NCBI GenBank assembly: GCA_000317655.1
Contig: CP003940.1
Span: 1,240,001 to 1,304,000 of the forward strand
Direction of reading: 5' to 3'
DNA length: 64,000 bases
From: Cyanobacterium stanieri PCC 7202
GTDB taxonomy: Bacteria > Cyanobacteriota > Cyanobacteriia > Cyanobacteriales > Cyanobacteriaceae
Both the position numbers and the translations under genes were made by a program. This document shows, one piece after another, positions 8,948 to 18,194 of this stretch (the first letter of the stretch is position 1; every line of letters begins with the position of its first letter). A model generated the notes under the pieces. It had not been told where the DNA came from, did no database searches, and saw only the letters and a program-made list of their open reading frames with translations.

Positions 8948-9575
8948 ATGGGTTAAGTGAAATTTATTCAAATTAAAGACAAATATATTTTAAACTTAGT
9001 TAAATATTGCTTCTGAAGGTTGTCTGCTTATGTCTCGAATTCTCATTAACCAATACCGTAAAGAATTGGAAGATAGAAAACGTTATGGAGGCAGTCACAA
9101 TGAGGGGGCGATTCGTTATGCTTTTGCAAGTTTGTTAAATGGTTATTGTCGTCCGAGGGATTTTATCTTGGTGGAGGAATTAACCATTGCCTCTCGTCTG
9201 CAAACCAAAATTCGCCTAGATGGCATTGTCAAAGATGCCCTCAGACTTGATTGGGGATATTGGGAAGCCAAAGACGAAAAAGATAGCCTTGACGCAGAAA
9301 TTGAAGCGAAATTCAAAAAAGGTTATCCCACCGATAATATTTTGTTTGAGGATAGCAAAAATGCTGTCTTAATTCAAAATGGCAATGAATCTTTGCGCAT
9401 TAATATGGGTGATGATGATGCTTTAGATGCTTTAATTAATCAATTTTTGGACTATGAAAGGGCAGAAGTAAAAGATTTTCGAGGTGCGATCGCCACTTTT
9501 AGCCAAGACTTACCCACCATAATCAATACTCTCCGAAATTTGATCGATGCTCAAGATCCCCCCACCATCATATCC

Positions 9576-9827
9576 CCCTCTCCTGTGGGAGAGGGGTTAG
9601 GGGTGAGGGCAGATTCCCCCGCGGGAGAAAGTTTAGACGTGAGGGCAGATTCTCCTGTGGGAGAGGGGTTAGGGGTGAGGGCAGATTCTCCTGCGGGAGA
9701 AAGTTTAGACGTGAGGGCAGATTCTCCTGTGGGAGAGGGGTTAGGGGTGAGGGCAAATTCTCCTGCGGGAGAAGGTTTAGACGTGGGGGCAGATTCTCCT
9801 ACGGGAGAAGGCTTAAATGTGAGGGCA
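9576..9827 (+). repeat. Seven-unit array of a 36-bp in-frame repeat
   Basis: There are seven contiguous 36-bp units, each encoding variants of the 12-mer DSPVGEGLGVRA, inserted between the nuclease and methylase parts of the restriction gene. Two unit types alternate: VGEGLGVRA (with a perfect CCCCTCTCC/GGAGAGGGG hairpin in the first) and AGESLDVRA. The array is an exact codon multiple, so the frame is kept. Confidence 0.92.
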
Positions 9828-11826
9828 AAAAATCAACAATTCATAGAAGCAAGAAATAAATTTCTCAAAGTCTGCCAAGAATCCATCAACCCCGACATCT
9901 CCATTGATGACATCAGAGAGATGATTATTCAACACATTTTGACAGAAGATATATTCACCAATATTTTTAGTGATGCTCAATTTCACCAAGAAAATAACAT
10001 CGCCAAACAACTAAATGAAGTCATCAAAACCTTCTTTACAGGTAGCGTCAAAAGAAATACATTTAAAACGATCCAAAGTTATTATAACGCCATTATTCGC
10101 ACCGCTTCAAGCATTGTTAACCACCAAGAAAAACAAAAGTTTTTAAAAGTAGTTTATGAAAATTTTTATAAAGCCTATAACCCCAAGGAAGCCGATAGAT
10201 TAGGGATTGTTTATACCCCTAATGAAATCGTTAAATTTATGGTACAAAGTACCGATTATTTATTAGAAAAACACTTTAACAAAACTCTGGGGGATAAAGG
10301 GGTAGAAATCTTAGATCCTTGTACTGGCCGGGTACATTTGTCACAGAAATATTAGACTATTTATTAACAAGAGATATTGAGCATAAATATCAGCATGAGA
10401 TTCATTGTAATGAGATGTCAATTTTGCCCTATTACATTGCTAATCTCAACATTGAATATACTTACCAACAAAAAACGGGGGAATATTTAGAGTTTCAAAA
10501 TATCTGTTTAATGGATACTTTGGATAACAGTAATTTTGCAGGGAAACAATTTGATTTGTTTGCTATGAATCAAGAAAATACGGGCAGAATTAAGCGACAA
10601 AATGACAGAAAAATATCAGTAATTATTGGTAATCCTCCCTACAATGCTAAACAGGAAAATTTTAATGATAATAATGCTAATCGTAAGTATGAAACTATTG
10701 ATAAAAGAATTAAAAATACTTATATAAAAGAAGGTACCGCCCAAAATCAAATCGTTGTGTATGATATGTACACTCGTTTTATTCGTTGGGCTACGGATAG
10801 ACTAGATGATGAGGGGATTGTCGCTTTTATTTCTAATTCTTCTTTTATTGATGCTAGGGCATTCGATGGTTTAAGAAAGTGTTTGGAGGATGAATTTGAT
10901 TATATTTATATCATTGATTTAGGAGGAAATGTTAGGACTATTTCTGGGAAAGATGGCATTTTTATTTCTGAAAAACATACTATTTTTGGTACTGCTGCCA
11001 TGACTGGTATTGCAATTTATTTTTTAATTAAAGATAAAAGTGCGGTTAGTAAAAAATTATATTATAGTCATCCTTTTCATATTCATGAATTAAGAGAAAA
11101 TAAGTTAAATTATCTTAATACCAATCCTTTTAAGGATATTCCTTTTGAAAGTATAAAACCTGACAAAAAACATAATTGGATTAATCAAACAGATAATGAT
11201 TTTGATGATTTGATCGCTTTGATTGACAAGGATGTGAAGGCAGGTAAAACTAAAACAGTTAGGAATAAAAAACGGGAGAGTTAGAAAATAAAGTATGTGA
11301 TGAGGCAATTTTTCAGTTATTTTCATCGGGGTTAAAAACTCAAAGAGACGAATGGGTTTATGATATTGATAAAGAAAATTTAGAAGCAAAAGTTAATTTT
11401 TTAATTAAGACTTACCAAGCAACTTTAAAAGATAATAGTTATAAAGATAACAATAAAATAAAATGGGATGCTGAATTAAATAGTTATTTAAAAAGAGGAA
11501 TAGAAAAAAACTTTAATAGTGAACAAATTATTAAAAGTAATTATCGTCCGTTTTATACTCAGTATCTTTATTTTGATAAGCATTTTAACGGTAGGACTTA
11601 TCAATGGTTTAATATTTATAATCAAGATGATTTAGATAATAAAATTATTGTTTTACCTGGATTAGCTTCCCCAAAAGATTTTCATTGTTTAATCTCAGGA
11701 AATATTGTAGATTTAAACTGTTTACCTGCTGGTTGTCAGTGTTTACCACTGTATAGATATGAAGAAGGAGAGAGAATAGAAAATATAACCGATTGGGCGT
11801 TGGATTTGTTCAGCGAATATTATCAA

Positions 11827-12050
11827 CCCTCACCCCCCCAGCCCCCCTCTCCCAAAGGCGAGGGGGGAGAAACTTCCCCATCTTCATCTTCATTCCCCTC
11901 TCCTGCGGGAGAGGGGTTAGGGGTGAGGGCAGATTCCCCTGTGGGAGAAGGATTAGACGTGAGGGAAGATTCCCCCGCGGGAGAAAGTTTAGACGTGAGG
12001 GCAGATTCCCCTGTGGGAAAAGGCTTAGACGTGAAGGCAAATTCTCTTAC
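11827..12050 (+). repeat. Second in-frame repeat block, upstream side of the DUF559 insert
   Basis: The block opens with a C-rich repeat (PSPPQPPSPKGEGG, 11830-11869), then a short SPSSSSFP spacer, then four to five decaying units of the same 36-bp repeat from about 11895 (DSPVGEGLDVRE, DSPAGESLDVRA, DSPVGKGLDVKA). It lies inside the C-terminal part of the restriction gene, just after the DLFSEYYQ residues. Confidence 0.9.
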
Positions 12051-12087
12051 GAAAGAAGATTTATCGGAAATAGTTGGTGCAAAGCGT

Positions 12088-12426
12088 GAAATTCCACGAG
12101 AGTTATTAGAAAAAGCAAGGCAGTTACGGGCTAAACAAACTCCAACGGAAGTTATTTTGTGGGAATGTTTACGGGGAAATCGGTTATTTAATTTCAAATT
12201 TCGCCGTCAGCATAATATAGGTTCATTTATTGTGGATTTTTATTGTCATTCAGCAAAATTAGTAATAGAAGTTGATGGTAAAATTCATGAGAAATCAGAA
12301 CAAAAAGACAAGGATAAAAATAGAGATGAATGGTTAAAAAATCAAGGCTTAAAAGTGTTAAGAATTACTAACGAAATGGTAATCAATAACTTAGAAGAAA
12401 CCCTAAACATAATCACTCAAAACTTA
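12088..12426 (+). other. Nested DUF559 (Vsr/PD-(D/E)xK-like) nuclease domain
   Basis: About 113 codons encode a DUF559 domain in the same frame as the host restriction gene. Its features are RELLEKARQLRAKQTPTE, ILWECLRGNR, FKFRRQHNIGSFIVDFYC, LVIEVDGKIH and LRITNEMV. The D-(x)n-EVDGK arrangement is the expected nuclease core. DUF559 proteins normally stand alone, and here the domain is flanked on both sides by the 36-bp repeat and interrupts the target-recognition region. I see it as an inserted cassette carried by the repeat family. Whether it is still expressed is doubtful, given the upstream frameshifts. Confidence 0.85.
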
Positions 12427-12428
12427 TT

Positions 12429-12490
12429 CCCCTCTCCTGTGGGAGAGGGGTTAGGGGTGAGGGCAGATTACCCTATGGGAGAAAGGGCGC
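12429..12490 (+). repeat. Repeat unit closing the DUF559 insert
   Basis: One full 36-bp unit with the CCCCTCTCC/GGAGAGGGG hairpin (SPVGEGLGVRA) plus a degraded second unit (DYPMGERALG) lies directly after the DUF559 domain. The host reading frame resumes at INKEDIFNYVYGVLHNP. Confidence 0.88.
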
Positions 12491-12720
12491 TGGGTAGGCA
12501 ACAACGAATTATTAATAAAGAAGACATTTTTAATTATGTTTATGGAGTTTTACATAACCCCAAATATCGTCAAAAATACGAACTAAATTTAAAAAGAGAA
12601 TTTCCAAGAATTCCATTATATGAAGACTTTTGGCAGTGGGCAAGTTGGGGTAAAAAATTGATGGATTTGCATTTAAACTATGAAACAATCAAACCCTATG
12701 AATTAAGAAGGATTGATTTA

Positions 12721-12762
12721 CCCTCACCCCCCCAACCCCCCTCTCCCAAAGGCGAAGGGGGA
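12721..12762 (+). repeat. C-rich repeat PSPPQPPSPKGEGG, second copy
   Basis: The sequence is nearly identical to the copy at 11827-11869, including CCCTCTCCCAAAGGCGA. It is inserted in frame between LRRID and VKLKADK of the restriction gene. Confidence 0.85.
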
Positions 12763-13163
12763 GTAAAAGTGAAATTGAAAGCGGATAAAATTAAACATAA
12801 AATTATCCTTGATGAGATTACCACGTTGGAAAATATCCCTCCGACAGCATGGGAATATAAATTGGGAAATCGTAGCGCTTTGGAGTGGATTTTGGATCAA
12901 TATAAAGAGAAAAAACCGAGGGATAAAACCATCGCTGAAAAATTTAATAATTATCGTTTTGCTGACTATAAGGAGGAGGTAATTGATTTGTTGATGAAGG
13001 TGACGACGGTAAGTGTGGAAACGATGAAAATTATTGATGAAATGACAAAATAATACAATTGTTTCTCTCGTATTTATGATGTTGACTAAATAAATTGGAT
13101 AAGCTAACATTTGCTAATTAATTCTTTGACAGTTAAACTTTCTTCTAATCGGTAACTTACTAT

Positions 13164-13670
13164 ATGAATTCCCCCACCTGTGCTCTTTGGATTTTAGTCG
13201 CTAGAACGGATATTCCTTTTATGATGTTAACCGTTCCTCATTTAATCAGAATGAGTAATTTTCCTTTTACAGAGAGAGTTTTGGCGGTTGATACTGCTCC
13301 ATTATCAGGGGATAAGGTGAATCGTCCGGGGGTAGGTACAATGGAACAATTAAGAAAAAATACTCAAGAACTGTTAGAGAAAGGAATAATTGATAGGATT
13401 GTTGATATTAATTATGATGACGAATATCGTCGTCAAGTTTATCAAAAGCATTTTGGTTTTCCGTTACGTCAAAGTCATAATTATAAGGGGTATCCCATTT
13501 TAGGAACTATATTCACCATTGAAGAGCCTAAAACAGATTATATGTTGCATTTTGATAGTGATATGCTTTTATATCAGCATCCAGGTTTTAGTTGGGTAAA
13601 AGAAGCTATAAAACTATCAGAAAAACACCCAGAGATAATGTCTTTTCGTCCTTTAACAGGACCTCCTTTA
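13164..13670 (+). pseudogene. Probable glycosyltransferase, N-terminal part cut by an IS
   Basis: About 169 residues of a cytoplasmic protein with a Rossmann-like start (CALWILVARTDIPFMMLTVPHL) and a DxD-type motif in DYMLHFDSDMLLYQHPG suggest a GT-A glycosyltransferase. The frame runs into the left end of an IS5-type element at 13671 and stops at once, so the protein is truncated. A 37-codon tail after the IS (14377-14490) may be the original C-terminus. The exact family is uncertain. Confidence 0.65.
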
Positions 13671-14376
13671 GAACCTGTTTGAAAAGTCTTGATGTAGAAT
13701 ATGTCAGTAAAAAACTGATAAAAAAAAATGACAAGACTATCATACGATACTGACCTCACTGATTACCAGTGGGAAATTTTAAAATTATTAATTCCTCCTG
13801 CTAAAACTGGGGGCAGAAATCGCTCTGTGAATATTAGAGAGGTAGTTAATGCCATCTTTTATCTTCTTGCCAATGGAATAAAATGGAGGGCAATGCCTCA
13901 CGATTTTCCCAAATGGCAAACGGTTTACACTTATTTTCGAGGTTGGGAATCTGATGGTACATGGCGTGGCATTAATCAGCAACTACGGGAACAAGTACGA
14001 ATAGAAGCGGGAAGAAACTCAAAACCTAGTGCCGGTAGTATTGATAGTCAGTCGGTAAAAACCGCAATGGGTGGAGAAGAAATCGGCTTTGATGGTGGAA
14101 AGAAAGTCAAGGGTAGAAAAAGAACGATTTTGGTTGATACCATGGGTTTGGTACTAGATTTATGTGTTCATGGTGCAAAACGTTCAGATCATCAAGGAAT
14201 GGAATTGTTAGCCACTTTCACTTCGCAGTTTTGGGCATGTTTAAAAATAATTTGGGTGGATAGTACTTTTGCAGGGAAAGAATTTATCGCCACGATACAC
14301 AGAGAATTTGGCTGGAAATTAGAGCATGTAAAAAGGACAGATGAAAAACCAGGTTTCACGGTGATACCCAAAAGAT
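13671..14376 (+). mobile_element. IS5-family insertion element, right end deleted
   Basis: The left end reads GAACCTGTTTGAAAAGTC, typical of IS5-type terminal repeats, followed 40 bp later by the transposase start. No matching right end is present. The element stops within the transposase gene after VIPKR, and unrelated coding sequence begins. One deletion appears to have removed both the IS 3' part and part of the interrupted gene. The right boundary is estimated. Confidence 0.8.
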
Positions 14377-14378
14377 AG
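13728..14378 (+). pseudogene. IS5-family DDE transposase, C-terminally truncated
   Basis: The 216 residues open with a DUF4096-like N-terminus (LTDYQWEILKLLIPP, NAIFYLLANGIKWRAMPHDFP) and then enter the DDE core. The first Asp is in SIDSQSVKTA and the second in IWVDSTFAGKEF. Family members continue past PKR with a W(V/I)VERTFAWL helix that holds the catalytic Glu. That helix is missing here, so the protein should be inactive. It cannot move itself, though a full relative elsewhere might act on it. Confidence 0.88.
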
Positions 14379-14490
14379 GAGTCCTAAATTTATTAATGCT
14401 TTACCAGATATTATTAAAAAAATTGAAGCGGGAAATTTTCCAGCAGAACAAGCGGGGCATTATGATTTGATTTCTCATTTATGGTATTAG
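14377..14490 (+). pseudogene. C-terminal remnant of the IS-interrupted gene
   Basis: The frame after the IS breakpoint encodes about 36 residues (SPKFINALPDIIKKIEAGNF, ending AGHYDLISHLWY) with no start codon. Its position suggests it is the tail of the glycosyltransferase broken at 13670. The link is inferred, because the middle of the gene is gone. Confidence 0.5.
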
Positions 14491-14493
14491 CAA

Positions 14494-15297
14494 ATGAACA
14501 GAAAAACTAAGGATTTTTTAATAAAAAAATACTTTGATTTTAGGATCAACACAACAGAATTATACGATCATATTCGATTCAGAAAGTATCCATATAAATT
14601 TCTTTTTCTCTTTAGTCACATGAGATCTGGCTCTTCACTGTTAACTCATTTGATTATTAATAATCCAGAAGTTATTGGTTATGGGGAGACTCATCTTTGT
14701 TATAAGTCAACTGAAGATTTAAAAAAATTATTGTACAATGTTTATGAAAAAGTAAGATCTTATCAAATGAATGAGATTTATGTTTTAGATAAAATTTTGC
14801 ATAATCAAAGATTACAAAATAACGATTTTTTAAGTTCACAATCTATTAAGACAATATTTTTATTGAGAGAACCAAAAGCGACCATTAATAGTCTTCTCAT
14901 TCTAAAGCCTCATTGGACTTCAAAGGAAGCCTCAAACTATTATTGTGGTCGTCTTTTAACCTTGGTAAACTATGCTCAATCAATTAACGATAGAAATCGT
15001 TGCTTATTCATTACCTATGAGCAAATTATTGATCAAAGTCAATCTGTACTAGATAAATTACAAAATTATCTGAATACCAAAGAAGAATTTTCAGAACAGT
15101 ATCAAGTTACTAGAATAACTGGCTTAAAAGGTATTGGAGATTCTTCCTCCAATATTAAATCAGGTAAAATAATTAAAAAGTCCCCATCCAAACAGATGGA
15201 GATAGATCATGACTCTTTAAACCGTGCGATCGCCTCTTTTTCTCAAACCAGCGAAACCTTGTCCCAGTATTGCCAAACCATAAAAGATAACTTATAG
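14494..15297 (+). CDS. Sulfotransferase-family protein
   Basis: The 267-residue protein has the PAPS-binding signatures of sulfotransferases: a 5'-phosphosulfate loop in FSHMRSGSSLLTHLI (about residues 37-51) and the 3'-phosphate motif in TIFLLREPKATINSLLIL (about residues 122-139). It would transfer sulfate from PAPS to a carbohydrate or similar acceptor. No signal peptide is seen. It begins only a few bases after the remnant of a probable glycosyltransferase, so the pair may once have been an operon for modified surface glycan. The acceptor is unknown. Confidence 0.82.
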   Translation: MNRKTKDFLIKKYFDFRINTTELYDHIRFRKYPYKFLFLFSHMRSGSSLLTHLIINNPEVIGYGETHLCYKSTEDLKKLLYNVYEKVRSYQMNEIYVLDKILHNQRLQNNDFLSSQSIKTIFLLREPKATINSLLILKPHWTSKEASNYYCGRLLTLVNYAQSINDRNRCLFITYEQIIDQSQSVLDKLQNYLNTKEEFSEQYQVTRITGLKGIGDSSSNIKSGKIIKKSPSKQMEIDHDSLNRAIASFSQTSETLSQYCQTIKDNL

Positions 15298-15320
15298 TAT
15301 GGTGGGCAATGCCCACCATA
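15298..15320. repeat. Palindromic repeat TATGGTGGGC-AAT-GCCCACCATA
   Basis: A perfect 10-bp inverted repeat with a three-base loop lies between the convergent sulfotransferase and RNase genes. It shares its core with the copy at 1094-1110 and may serve as a bidirectional terminator. Confidence 0.8.
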
Positions 15321-15329
15321 CTTCAATGG

Positions 15330-17576
15330 TTACTCTTCAAAATCAGCATCCACAGCATCACTACCGCCACGCACAGTAACTAAATCAATTTGTTGACGAT
15401 AATAATCAACACTCTTGATTTCCACTTCTACCTTATCTCCCAGACGATAAGCGGTGCGGTTTTTTCTGCCGACAAGGCAGGTATGACGGGCGCGATATTC
15501 ATACCAATCATCTTTGAGTGAGCTAACATGAACTAATCCTTCTACTAAGGAGTCCTCGATTTGGACAAAGAAACCATAGGATTGTACCCCGGTGATTAAA
15601 CCGCTAAACACCTTACCTGTGCAATCCTTCATCTTCTCTGCTTTTTTCAACCCAGCCAAGTCTTTTTCGGCATCATGGGCAATTTTTTCGCGCTCGTTAA
15701 GGTGAGTAACAAGAGAATGTAAATCGGCTTCTAAGTTAGTTTGAATGGCAGGGGGTAAGACATTCCAGTTGATGTCACCATGGCAGGAGTTACTATGGAG
15801 GTTTACTCCTTTTTTGGTGTTACTATGTCTTCTGTCTCTTCCATGCTCGAATAACGCTTTTAAGACTCTTTGGATATGTAAGTCTATGTAGCGTTGCCCT
15901 GGGGAAACACAGTGGGTATAGATGGGATAGGCTAATCCAAAATGGGGGGCAGGGTGTTGGATATATTTATCGGCTTTGAGGGAACATAGAAGCAAGTAGT
16001 TAAGGACTTTTTCGTAATCGGATTTACTAAATTCTTGGGTAAGGTGATAGTAATCGAGGGGTAATAAGTCTTCTTCGGATTCTAGTTTAAAGTCGAGTTT
16101 GAGGTTGGCTACTAATTTGAGTAAGTCTTCTAATTCATCCCAATCGGGTTTGGCTTGGGTACAATAAATGGCGGGTAAGCCTAATTCGTGCAGATGTTCA
16201 GCTACTAATTTACCTACTAAGACCATTAATTCTGTCATTAATGATAACACAGGCAATTGAGCATAAGATGCGATCGCCCCTATTCTGCCCTCATCTTTAA
16301 AATAGGAAGTAATATCATCCAAGGCAATGTCAAAACCACCTCTTTGTAACCGTTGTGCCTTTACGAGGGGACTAAGGGTGAAAAACATCTCATTGAGGAG
16401 AGGAAAAACATCTTTTAATTCGGCTTTGGTAGTACCCAAACCGATAATATTTTGCACTTCCTTATAGGTTAAACTGTGATCAACTCTAATCACACTAGGA
16501 TGGATATTATATTCTATTACTTGCCCTTTATCATCAAAGGTGACAAATACGGAAATGGTTAAACGATCTTTATTGGGTACTAAAGAGCAACTTTTTTCCA
16601 CCTTGGGGGGCAGCATGGGAATAATTTTATCTCCCAAATGTACCGTGGTGGCTCGTTTACGGGCTTCCCTATCCAGGTGAGTTTCCGACTCCACAAAGTG
16701 AGCGACATCGGCGATATGCACCCCCAAACACCAGTTTCCATCCTCATTCTGTTCGAGGGTGAAGGCATTTTCTACCAATAAATCTAATTCTTTGACGTTA
16801 TCCTGTTCTAGGGTAATGGTTAGTTTATCTCGTAAATCAAGACGTTTTGCCAACTCTTCGTCGCCAAAATCAGCGGGAATTTCCTCCGCTTTTCTCAAAA
16901 TTTTCTCAGAAAATTCGTGGGGTAAGTCATGTTTGGAGGAAACAATGTCGGTGTCAGCGGCTTCCTCAGCATCACTACCCAATACCCTCATTACCTTACC
17001 CATGGGGGGATTTTGTCCGATGGGGTATCTTAACACATTGACATGGACAAGGTGATTGACTGCTTCGGAGATGGATTCGGGTTCATCTTTCAGCTTGACT
17101 TCAAATAAGAGGCGATCGTCTAGGGGTACAGCATGGTATTCTGAATTATCCTCCACAACCCTAGCCAGTACCGAGGGATTCGCCCTTTCTGTGATCAATT
17201 TTACTTCCCCTTCAGGTGATCTTCTCCTTGTACCTTCCTTAATGATTTTAACTAAGACGCGATCGCTATTCCACGCATTACTGAGATGACTTTCCCTAAT
17301 ATAAATATCATCAGCATCCTCTTCATCTTGAATGGCAAAACAAAACCCTTTACTAGAACAACGTAACTTCGCCTCTACCACATCAGCCTCTGATACTCGC
17401 CGATATTTACCCTTTTCCTTTGTCACCACCCCGACTTTAACCAATACATCGAGGGCAATTTGTAATTTTTCTAGTTCTTCAGGTTCTTCACAACCTAACT
17501 TCTTTTCTAAAACCTTCCCCGCCACCAGTTTATCTTGACTGAGATGGGAAAGAATTGTAGCGATTGAAAATTCCAT
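15330..17576 (-). CDS. RNase II/RNase R-family exoribonuclease (RNB plus S1 domains)
   Basis: The 748-residue protein has N-terminal winged-helix and cold-shock-like regions, a central RNB domain (GVHIADVAHFVESETHLDRE, IPMLPPKVEKSCSLVPNKDR) and a C-terminal S1 domain (GKVFSGLITGVQSYGFFVQI). The family degrades RNA 3' to 5' and processes rRNA and mRNA. The usual catalytic cluster D-x5-D-x-D-D is altered near residues 255-275: in TITLEQDNVKELDLLVENAF only one Asp aligns, with Glu at the first two positions and Leu at the last. The downstream SPxRRY motif reads SPGQRY. This could be a lineage variant or an enzyme with reduced activity. It converges on the sulfotransferase gene. Confidence 0.88.
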   Translation of the reverse strand: MEFSIATILSHLSQDKLVAGKVLEKKLGCEEPEELEKLQIALDVLVKVGVVTKEKGKYRRVSEADVVEAKLRCSSKGFCFAIQDEEDADDIYIRESHLSNAWNSDRVLVKIIKEGTRRRSPEGEVKLITERANPSVLARVVEDNSEYHAVPLDDRLLFEVKLKDEPESISEAVNHLVHVNVLRYPIGQNPPMGKVMRVLGSDAEEAADTDIVSSKHDLPHEFSEKILRKAEEIPADFGDEELAKRLDLRDKLTITLEQDNVKELDLLVENAFTLEQNEDGNWCLGVHIADVAHFVESETHLDREARKRATTVHLGDKIIPMLPPKVEKSCSLVPNKDRLTISVFVTFDDKGQVIEYNIHPSVIRVDHSLTYKEVQNIIGLGTTKAELKDVFPLLNEMFFTLSPLVKAQRLQRGGFDIALDDITSYFKDEGRIGAIASYAQLPVLSLMTELMVLVGKLVAEHLHELGLPAIYCTQAKPDWDELEDLLKLVANLKLDFKLESEEDLLPLDYYHLTQEFSKSDYEKVLNYLLLCSLKADKYIQHPAPHFGLAYPIYTHCVSPGQRYIDLHIQRVLKALFEHGRDRRHSNTKKGVNLHSNSCHGDINWNVLPPAIQTNLEADLHSLVTHLNEREKIAHDAEKDLAGLKKAEKMKDCTGKVFSGLITGVQSYGFFVQIEDSLVEGLVHVSSLKDDWYEYRARHTCLVGRKNRTAYRLGDKVEVEIKSVDYYRQQIDLVTVRGGSDAVDADFEE

Positions 17577-18194
17577 TTATTATAATCCTGTCAATATCTA
17601 AATAATGTTTTAGTACAATCAAATTAACTGGGCTAAATCGTAATAAAAACCATTTTTAATGAAAAGATTAAAAACCGTTTTATACAACCCACAAAAAATA
17701 AAAATCAGTCTATGAATAGTAGTATTTTTACCACATCTGTGTAAAATATTTACCCAGATTTGACAGTCAAAAATTTATCGTCGGCGTAGCATATTCATTC
17801 AGAAAAGTTTATCTTTAGTTACCTCTTTTTTAGTCAAAACTTTTGAGCCATGAGGATTTTTTTTGACTAATGTATTCTGAAAGTAACCTAGATGTTAAAC
17901 ATAGAAGTCGTTGGGCTTTTTTCTGAAATAGAACTCCTTAGATAAATTAATTTTTTACTGTCAAGGTACTTGCATCAGGTAAACCATTTTTGGAAAACAC
18001 TGATTAATTTTCCAAAACATAAAGGTTTTTAGTTAATTATTATGGTTGATACAAAGACCCCCATAGTACTGTTTTTATTCTTAAATTAATACTATAGCCT
18101 ATTTTCGGTCGTTAATAAATGGTAGTTGATTATTTTCTGGTGGACAAATGCCCACCCTACGGCTCAATGGAATTTAATGATTAATTGTTGCAAA
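17577..18194. other. 618-bp intergenic region, RNase to pilT
   Basis: No gene is supported. It holds a strong hairpin (10-bp arms TTTTGGAAAA / TTTTCCAAAA at 17988-18017, ten-base loop) and an imperfect copy of the GGTGGGC palindrome at 18139-18156. The rest is AT-rich with many short T-runs. A small RNA is possible but not shown. Confidence 0.5.

Larger units (their letters stand above)
9030..13053 (+). pseudogene. Type IIG/ISP-like restriction-modification gene, frameshifted and repeat-invaded
   Basis: Three frames together make one single-chain restriction-methyltransferase. Part 1 (9030 to about 10328) has an N-terminal PD-(D/E)xK-like nuclease (IRLDGIVKDALRLD, then WEAKDEKD), a helical linker and the start of the N6-adenine methylase. 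Part 2 (about 10331-11272) has motif I continuation GTFVTEILDYL and the catalytic NPPYN. Part 3 (about 11273-13053) is the C-terminal target-recognition region ending in WEYKLGNRSALEWILDQY and RFADYKEEVIDLL. The first break sits in methylase motif I (DPCTG then GTF), consistent with loss of one base at 10328/10329. The second is consistent with loss of one A in the A-run at 11267-11272. A Shine-Dalgarno-like GAAGG precedes the ATG. Three linkers also carry in-frame repeat insertions, one with a DUF559 domain. Sequencing error could explain the frameshifts, in which case the gene might be functional. Confidence 0.85.

Noticed and set aside
9568-9756. Minus-strand frames over the repeat arrays (also 11810-12197)
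   Set aside because: Proline-rich products arise from the reverse of the GC-rich repeat; no start signal or domain.
9576-9827. CRISPR-like array of 36-bp units
   Set aside because: The units are contiguous with no spacers, vary between units and are read in frame as protein.
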